Assembly: GCF_032917945.1 (NCBI RefSeq)
Contig: NZ_CP136624.1
Coordinates: forward strand, 6,944,001 to 7,008,000
DNA length: 64,000 nt
DNA from: Bradyrhizobium sp. sBnM-33
GTDB taxonomy: Bacteria > Pseudomonadota > Alphaproteobacteria > Rhizobiales > Xanthobacteraceae
Reading direction: 5' to 3'
Position numbers and translations under genes: made by a program. Under the pieces are notes generated by a model. The model saw only the letters and a program-made list of their open reading frames with translations, ran no database searches and was not told the DNA's origin. Of this stretch, positions 58,810-64,000 are shown one piece after another. The stretch's first letter is position 1, and every line of letters starts with the position of its first letter.

Positions 58810-59366
58810 TATCGCATCCCAGCCGTAGCGCGACAAAAGCTATTGCAGCGCTCGCCGGACATATTAGCGTTTCCATTGTGGCAGCCGATCAACAGCGTCA
58901 CCCACACGCCTTCGGTCTGGGCGTGGCGGCGAACGCGCGTGTAACGGAAATAGCGATAGCCGAAGCGGAGCGCGCTCAGCGCGAACACCTGAAGGAACCA
59001 GTAGAGCACGATGGTGACACGGCCGAACAGCACCGGCGCCTTGCCGTTCGATGCGCCGAAAATGAAGGCATAGTCCAGCACGACGAGCGTGACCGCCAAA
59101 ATGGTCGCCACGCGCAGGATGTTCAGCGCATCGGGGAGCGAAATGAAGCGCCATTTCGTCGTCGTCAGATTGAAGAAGTAGCAGATAACGATGCTGAAGG
59201 CGACGAACAGCGGTAAGATCTTCAGCAGCAGCGGCAGGCGGGCATAGAAGGCCTCGCCACCGTCGAAGCGCAGGTAGAAGCTTGCCAGCAGCGCAAGCGC
59301 GGTCGCCAGCGCATCATGCGCTGCGATCAGGTAATTGCGACGGGTCAGTTGGGAAAGAGGCGTCAT
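58788..59366 (-). pseudogene. Truncated CapD/FlaA1-like membrane nucleotide-sugar dehydratase (N-terminal part)
   Basis: 192 residues. Four membrane helices (HDALATALALLASFYLRF, LLKILPLFVAFSIVICYFF, and so on) and LSALRFGYRYFRY are the N-terminal membrane part of WbpM/CapD-type 4,6-dehydratases. The Rossmann/SDR half (about 400 residues with the TDKA and YxxxK motifs) is missing: after EGVWVTLLIGCHNGNANMSG the frame ends in unrelated text. The break coincides with the 3' end of the membrane gene, so an insertion or rearrangement probably cut it. Confidence 0.7.
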
Positions 59367-59478
59367 TCCATTAGCCGGCTGCGGAAACGATGAGGATTCG
59401 CATTGTGTTGTGCGCCCGCTGATATCTTATCTGCGGCGTGCATGCCAGCGATCATGGCCGGACTGTTCCGGAACATTC

Positions 59479-59890
59479 CGCCGCCTTTGATCTGGCGCGC
59501 AGCACCATGCCTCCGGCAACTCCGACCATCACGAGGTCGAACTGGTCGTCGCGATGAAGAGCGGTGGCCTCAATATCCCGGCCGACAAGGCGCTCGATCA
59601 TGTCTACGGCTACGCCGTCGGCATCGACCTCACCCACCGTGACTTGCAGATCGCCTCGCGCAAGAAGGAGCGGCCGTGGGAAGTCGGAAAATCCTTCGAC
59701 TATTCCTCGCCCTGCTCCGCTATCCAGCCCGCATCCAAGATCGGCCATCCCGCCAAGGGAAGATCTGGCTGACGATCCGCAGAAGGGCGACCTCACCGAA
59801 CTGATCTGGAGCGTGCCCGAAATCATCTGGCAGCTTTCGCAGCAGGTGGAACTCGCCGCCGGTTGTTCACCAGCCGGGCTCGGCGCGCGC
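59479..59890 (+). pseudogene. Broken fumarylacetoacetate hydrolase-family gene
   Basis: One frame has HHEVELVVAMKSGGLNIPAD, KALDHVYGYAVGIDLTHRDL and QIASRKKERPWEVGKSFD, which is the metal-site core of the FAH family (fumarylpyruvate hydrolase-like). It ends at a stop after GHPAKGRSG near 59773; another frame continues DPQKGDLTELIWSVPEIIWQ. The N-terminal lid and the last GTPxGVG motif are missing. Probably a dead catabolic gene. Confidence 0.7.
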
Positions 59891-60114
59891 CTCCTTTACT
59901 GTGCATTACGGTGAAAAGCAGAATCCCCGCCACTCCGTAGTCTTGCGGGCCGTGCCGGGCAGACCGCTTCCGATCCAAAAATGTTGCCTCGCCCTGCCCC
60001 GGCGACGGCCCTCGCTGGGTGGCGAACAAGCAGTTGGAAATCAGCGCCAGATTTGTTTAAGTCAGGCCGGGCTGCTCCCTCCCATCGCAAAATCCAAAAA
60101 ATCAAGGTTTCTCA

Positions 60115-61308
60115 ATGCCTTTCCCCCGCGCATCGCAGGCCCTTTCCCGCTTTACCGTGCTCGACCTGACCCGCGTCCGGTCCGGGCCGACCTGCGTGCG
60201 GCAGTTGGCGGACTGGGGCGCCAACGTCATCAAGATCGATGCGCTCCTGGAAGACGGCGGCGGCGAGCAGCCGGGCGGCCCGCGCCACGGCTCGGATTTT
60301 CAGAATCTGCATCGCAACAAGCGGGCGATGACGCTGAACCTGAAGGACCCGAAGGGCCTCGAAGTGTTCAAGCGCCTCGCCGCCAAGGCCGACGTGGTGG
60401 TCGAAAATTTCCGTCCCGACGTGAAGGCAAAACTCGGCATCGATTATGAGAGCCTGCGCCAGGTCAACCCACGCCTCGTCTATGGCAGCATCTCTGGCTT
60501 CGGCCAGGATGGCCCCTACCACAAGCGCCCGGGCTTCGATCAGATCGCGCAAGGCATGGGCGGGCTGATGTCGGTCACCGGCGCGCCGGGCCAGGGCCCG
60601 ATGCGGGTCGGCATCCCCGTCGCCGACCTCACTGCCGGGCTGTTCTGCGCGCTCGGCATCCTCACCGCGCTGTTGGAGCAGGACGTTTCCGGCGAGGGTC
60701 AGTGGGTGCAGACCTCGCTGTTACAGGCGCAAATCTTCATGCTGGATTTCCAGGCTTCGCGCTGGCTGATGGAGAAGGAAGTCGCCAAGCAGGCTGGTAA
60801 CAACCATCCGACCTCGATCCCGACCGGCGTCTTCAAGACCTCCGACGGCTATATCAACATCGCGACCACGGGCGGGCGGATCTGGGAACGCTGCGCGCAG
60901 GCGATCGGCGCCCCCGAACTGATCACCAACCCCGATTACGCCACCGCGCCTGCGCGCTCGAAGAACCGCGACGCGCTGAACGCAGCGATCGGCAAGCTCA
61001 CCGAGAAGAAGTCGACGGAGACCTGGGTCAAGGAATTGAACGAGGCCGGCGTTCCCTGCGGCCCGATCTATTCGATCGACCAGATGTTCGAGGACGCCCA
61101 GGTCAGGCACCTCGGCATCGCGCAACACGTGCCGAACGACGAGAACCGCTATATTCAGCTCGTCGGCCAGCCGGTGACGCTGTCCCGCACGCCGAGCACC
61201 ATGGCGGCACGCCCGCCGGACTTCGGCGAACAGACCGAAGAGGTGCTGGCCGAGTTCGGCTTCGGCAAGGACGAGATCGCCGAGTTACGCCAGCGCAAGG
61301 TGGTGTGA
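60115..61308 (+). CDS. CaiB/BaiF-family (family III) CoA-transferase
   Basis: A 397-residue enzyme moving CoA between carboxylic acids. It opens FTVLDLTRVRSGPTCVRQLA and DWGANVIKID, then HRNKRAMTLNLKDPKG, VVENFRPDVKAKLGIDYES and YGSISGFGQDGPYHKRPGFD, all family hallmarks; GPMRVGIPVADLTAGLFC includes the region of the catalytic Asp (D of VADLTAG). The C-terminal domain has NKNRDALN-type text and AGVPCGPIYSIDQMFEDAQV. The full expected length is present. It stands alone on the plus strand; the substrate is not predictable. Confidence 0.9.
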   Translation: MPFPRASQALSRFTVLDLTRVRSGPTCVRQLADWGANVIKIDALLEDGGGEQPGGPRHGSDFQNLHRNKRAMTLNLKDPKGLEVFKRLAAKADVVVENFRPDVKAKLGIDYESLRQVNPRLVYGSISGFGQDGPYHKRPGFDQIAQGMGGLMSVTGAPGQGPMRVGIPVADLTAGLFCALGILTALLEQDVSGEGQWVQTSLLQAQIFMLDFQASRWLMEKEVAKQAGNNHPTSIPTGVFKTSDGYINIATTGGRIWERCAQAIGAPELITNPDYATAPARSKNRDALNAAIGKLTEKKSTETWVKELNEAGVPCGPIYSIDQMFEDAQVRHLGIAQHVPNDENRYIQLVGQPVTLSRTPSTMAARPPDFGEQTEEVLAEFGFGKDEIAELRQRKVV

Positions 61309-61557
61309 GAGCGCGCGGACCACCCATCCCCAGGTTGGCGGCTCTTGCGCAGGGCTGTACTAAGTCTTGGGAGGGTAAATGAGGACACGAGCCGGTTCGC
61401 TAGACTCAACTGATGTCTTGAGGCGGCCCATCGGATTTTAATCATTGATATGATTCGCTTCTGGCGCAATCCCTTGGCACAAGGTGGGCCTGAGTGCGTG
61501 CTCCGCTTTTCCCGACGAACGGCGCTATCCGTATTTGTTCCTAAGTTGATTTGAGGA

Positions 61558-61944
61558 GTGTCTTCATTTGCTCTAGTCAAGGGCTCTAAGGTGGGGTGCG
61601 GCGTGCGATCTTTGGCTTCTGCTTTGTGTATATGCCTGGCTGGCTGTTCTTCGGCCCTCGATGTGTTGCCGGACGGCGGCGAGCCGCCCGTCTTATCCGC
61701 GGTAACGACGGTCATCAGGACGGTAGCGGCTGAAGCCAAGCTTTCGAATCCGCTGGAAGTCGCCGGTCCTATTCGCGCCCACCCGATTTCATCGGAACCT
61801 TGGATTATTTGCGTCAGAGGCCAAGCGCCTGACTCGCCTTCAAATCTGACCTATGCCATTTTCTTCAAGGACGGCAAATTTGTATCTTTTCGGATGACCG
61901 CCCTTGTCGATCAATGCGATTCTCAGAAATTCGCTACCCTTTAA
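61558..61944 (+). CDS. Lipoprotein of unknown function
   Basis: The frame from GTG 61558 gives 128 residues, but the lipoprotein signal is short and starts better at GTG 61603 (AGGTGG 6 nt upstream): VRSLASALCICLAGC, with lipobox LAGC. The mature part (about 99 residues) has LSNPLEVAGPIRAHPISSEP, WIICVRGQAPDSPSNLTYAI and FFKDGKFVSFRMTALVDQCD, a compact beta-rich fold with two further cysteines. Similar small lipoproteins occur in Bradyrhizobium; no function is known to me. Confidence 0.65.
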   Translation: MSSFALVKGSKVGCGVRSLASALCICLAGCSSALDVLPDGGEPPVLSAVTTVIRTVAAEAKLSNPLEVAGPIRAHPISSEPWIICVRGQAPDSPSNLTYAIFFKDGKFVSFRMTALVDQCDSQKFATL

Positions 61945-62299
61945 GGCTGCCTGAGGTGCGGCATGAATCGAGCTTCTTCAGAGCTCTTAGAGATCATCCG
62001 CGCGCTCTCGTTGTGGTCCTGCTATACATCGTGTTTGGGCCGCCAACATGAACGAGAGTCCTCAAGCGGTAAGGCCACCTCGATGGACGGCCTCTCTATT
62101 CGTAAGAGTCGCTAGTCATTCCCGATGAACTGCATTTTGGCCGTTTCAACGCCTGCAGCGCCAAGACTTCCAGAACAGCAAATCGTCCGTTAAAATGGCG
62201 CCGCTGGCTACGCCTTCGGCCGCAGCATGCGCGCGACACTGCCGAACGCGTTATCGAACCGACCAGGCCGTCGACCAGAACACCTTCGGATCGCCGCCC
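61945..62299. other. Nothing recognised
   Basis: About 355 nt with short incoherent frames. The part from about 62195 may still belong to the tctA remnant, but is unreadable. Confidence 0.3.
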
Positions 62300-62429
62300 G
62301 AGCCGATCATCGACAGGCGGAACGCATCCTCGGCGCGGTTGCCAGCACCAGCCCGTTCATCATCAGGAGCAGCGTCTTCCAGGTCAACAGCACGGCGAAA
62401 CCGTGCATCAAGAGGCCAAGGGCTTCCAT
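62300..62429 (-). pseudogene. Possible 5' remnant of a TctA-type transporter gene
   Basis: ATG 62429 reads MEALGLLMHGFAVLLTWKTL and LLMMNGLVL, like the first helix of tripartite tricarboxylate transporter permeases (TctA), then turns to unrelated text and stops after about 40 residues. The following GTLxGVLPGLG motif of the family is absent. Low certainty. Confidence 0.35.
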
Positions 62430-62448
62430 CAGGTAATACCAAGCATTT

Positions 62449-62548
62449 CGTCATTGCGCGCAAAGCGAAGCAATCCATGCTAGGAAGCATGGATTGCTTC
62501 GTCCGGAGCTTATCATCGGGCCGGACCCGTTGGCTCCTCGCAATGACG
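62449..62548. repeat. Palindromic intergenic repeat (MITE/REP-like)
   Basis: The 100-bp element is bounded by CGTCATTGCG (62449-62458) and its exact inverse CGCAATGACG (62539-62548). Inside, GAAGCAATCCATGC (62467-62480) and GCATGGATTGCTTC (62487-62500) form a 14-bp hairpin with a 6-nt loop. The CGTCATTGCG...GAAGCAATCCA wording is a well-known dispersed repeat of Bradyrhizobium and Rhodopseudomonas. It lies 110 nt upstream of aroQ. Confidence 0.75.
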
Positions 62549-62657
62549 CAAATCAATGTGACCTATTGCCATTACCGCACTAACGAAACGGTCTGCCGGC
62601 TGACATGTTGCCGCGATCGGCTACACTGCCCTTTCATTATCCCGTGAAAGGCATTCC

Positions 62658-63134
62658 ATGCGTATCATGATCCTCAATGGCCCGAACCTGAACATGCTCG
62701 GCATCCGCGAGCCGCATATCTACGGCTCGACCACGCTCGATGCCATCAAGGCCTCGTGCGAGGAGTTCGCCGCCTTCACCGGCACCCAACTGGCGTTTCA
62801 CCAGTCCAACCACGAGGGCGAGCTGGTCGATCTGATCCAGTCGGCGCGAAACTCAGCCGACGCCCTTATCATCAATCCCGCCGCCTACTCCTTCACCTCG
62901 ATTGCGATGTTCGATGCCATGAAAATATTCGAGGGGCCGATCTACGAGGTGCACATCTCCAACATCCATGCCCGCGACGAGTTGCACCGGCACTCCAAGC
63001 TTTCGGCAGCCGTGAAAGGCGTGATTGCGGGCCTCGGCCCCTATTGTTACATCGTCGCGATGCAGGCTGCACTGCAGGGGGCCGGCCAATTGCCCGCGGC
63101 CCTTCCGGCCGCCATGCGCATCGGACCAAAGTAA
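62658..63134 (+). CDS. aroQ: Type II 3-dehydroquinate dehydratase
   Basis: A 158-residue enzyme of the shikimate pathway, converting 3-dehydroquinate to 3-dehydroshikimate as a dodecamer. The start ILNGPNLNMLGIREPHIYG has the catalytic loop Arg and Tyr; QSNHEGELVDLIQSAR, LIINPAAYSFTSIAMFDAMK and YEVHISNIHARDELHRHS carry the conserved Asn, His and Arg residues. The insert SF in PAAYSFTS, where most have THTS, and the Ala-rich C-terminus mark a divergent subgroup, so it may be a second, specialised copy. Start ATG 62658. A broken gene follows after 11 nt. Confidence 0.88.
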   Translation: MRIMILNGPNLNMLGIREPHIYGSTTLDAIKASCEEFAAFTGTQLAFHQSNHEGELVDLIQSARNSADALIINPAAYSFTSIAMFDAMKIFEGPIYEVHISNIHARDELHRHSKLSAAVKGVIAGLGPYCYIVAMQAALQGAGQLPAALPAAMRIGPK

Positions 63135-63145
63135 GGAAGCGGGAC

Positions 63146-63803
63146 ATGCAGGGATCCGGCTATCTCGCGATCTGGAGCGATCTGACGCCGCAGGACGAAA
63201 CCGACTGGGCGCACTGGATCACCCGCGAACACGCCGCCGAGCGCGTCGGCATCAACGGCTTCTCGCCTGCCGCATGTTCCGCGCGCTGGGCGCGTCGGTG
63301 AACCGCTATTTCATTCTCTACGAACTCGAGGACGAGCGCGTCGTCGGCGGGCCGGACTATCTGGCGCGGCTGAACGCGCCGACGCCATGGTCGCAACGCA
63401 TCATGCCGCGGCTCGGCAATTTCGCGGCGGCGGCGGCCGCGTTGCGGCGTCTGCAGGCACCGGCCAGGGCGGCATCGTCGCGCCTCTCCGCCTCGAGACC
63501 GCGCCATCCTGGGATGCCGCCACGCTTGTCGCCGAGATCGCGCGCCTCGACAGGATCATTGCCGCACGCGTGCTGCTCACCGACATCGCGCAGACGTCGA
63601 TCAAGACCCGCGAAAAGGGCATGCGAAGCAACGATGGCTCGTTCGCCGCCTTGTTGCTGATCGAGGGACTTGACGGAGCCGCCGTCCGCGACGCCCTTCA
63701 TCATCTGCGCAACAAGCTCCCCGCCCAGGATCACGGTGCGATCGACAGTCTGACGCTCTACCGGCTCACTTTCAGCCTGCCAAAGCGGCTGCTGTCGGAC
63801 TAA
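63146..63803 (+). pseudogene. Frameshifted conserved protein of unknown function
   Basis: ATG 63146 (AAGGA upstream) reads MQGSGYLAIWSDLTPQDETD and WAHWITREHAAERVGINGF. The frame shifts near 63270 (FRALGASVNRYFILYELEDE, RVVGGPDYLARLNAPTPWSQ) and again near 63425 (VAPLRLETAPSWDAATLVAE, ending SLPKRLLSD at 63803). Joined, it is a protein of about 215 residues resembling a two-copy ferredoxin-like (EthD/NIPSNAP-type) fold, which is only a guess. It follows aroQ on the same strand, as a possible operon partner. Confidence 0.55.
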
Positions 63804-64000
63804 TGAAATCGTGGAACGTTTTTCCGCTCCTGAAAGTTGAATGGCCTAGGCGGACGCAACAACCCATTACGCCAAAATGGAATTTCGTAAGTGATCTCGG
63901 GCGCACGATGCCAACACGGTTGGTGTGAATTTGTACACGCAGGCATTCACCGTGTTGGATACCGCACCGTTCACCCTGCCCAGTCGACCTGGCACCTCGA

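Noticed and set aside
63804..64000. Right-hand end of the window searched for a gene start or operator
   Set aside because: Only partial half-sites (such as ATTCACCGTG) and no coherent frame; nothing can be supported.

Overview
The window reads as chromosomal DNA of a GC-rich alphaproteobacterium of the order Hyphomicrobiales, most likely Bradyrhizobium or a close relative. This rests on protein resemblance (the small HGG-motif gene, the MTVWMYVD-type small protein, the PRPGTxAYDAW lipoprotein, the MQPIIDHLN-type conserved protein) and on a palindromic intergenic repeat typical of that group; no rRNA or complete tRNA is present to confirm it.

Layout. (1) 1-28,060, minus strand: a large, almost undamaged surface-polysaccharide (O-antigen or capsule) locus. 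It holds a WbpA/WbpB/WbpD/WbpI-like set for a UDP-2,3-diacetamido-uronic acid, three NAD-dependent epimerases/dehydratases, three AsnB-type glutamine amidotransferases, at least five glycosyltransferases, a methyltransferase, acetyltransferases, a Wzm/Wzt ABC exporter, a Wzx-like flippase plus a broken second flippase, and a control pair (winged-helix regulator with a Rossmann-like domain, and a NusG/RfaH-like factor). Operators of the form GTTCAY-N3-RTGAAC lie in front of the regulator and in front of the asnB-GT-GT operon. (2) 28,230-56,600: an array of RTX, type-I-secreted proteins. At least ten copies or pieces share one C-terminal cassette (serralysin M10 C-terminal type, ending in DFIL/DFVL), attached to different N-terminal parts: a zinc metalloprotease, a CHAP/NlpC-like cysteine hydrolase, a transglutaminase-like domain, seven perfect 70-residue repeats, a PPC-like domain. 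Only four look intact; the others carry frameshifts, stops or IS damage. (3) 46.4-50.1 kb, inside the array: a decayed plus-strand polysaccharide cluster (acyltransferase, GT2, membrane protein, methyltransferase), IS110 and IS630 remnants and several broken small genes. (4) 56.8-64 kb: two lipoproteins, a large membrane protein, a truncated CapD-like gene, a broken fumarylacetoacetate hydrolase-family gene, an intact CaiB/BaiF CoA-transferase, aroQ and a broken conserved gene.

How it fits together. Region 1 can make, amidate, assemble and export a glycan that probably contains 2,3-diacetamido uronic acids or uronamides. The aminotransferase needed for that sugar (WbpE type) is not in the window and may lie past position 1. 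Region 2 is a secreted-effector repertoire in which one export cassette has been recombined onto different heads; no ABC/MFP/TolC secretion apparatus is present, so export must depend on genes elsewhere. The contrast between clean reading frames in region 1 and dense lesions at 42-50 kb suggests real gene decay, although sequencing error cannot be excluded from sequence alone.
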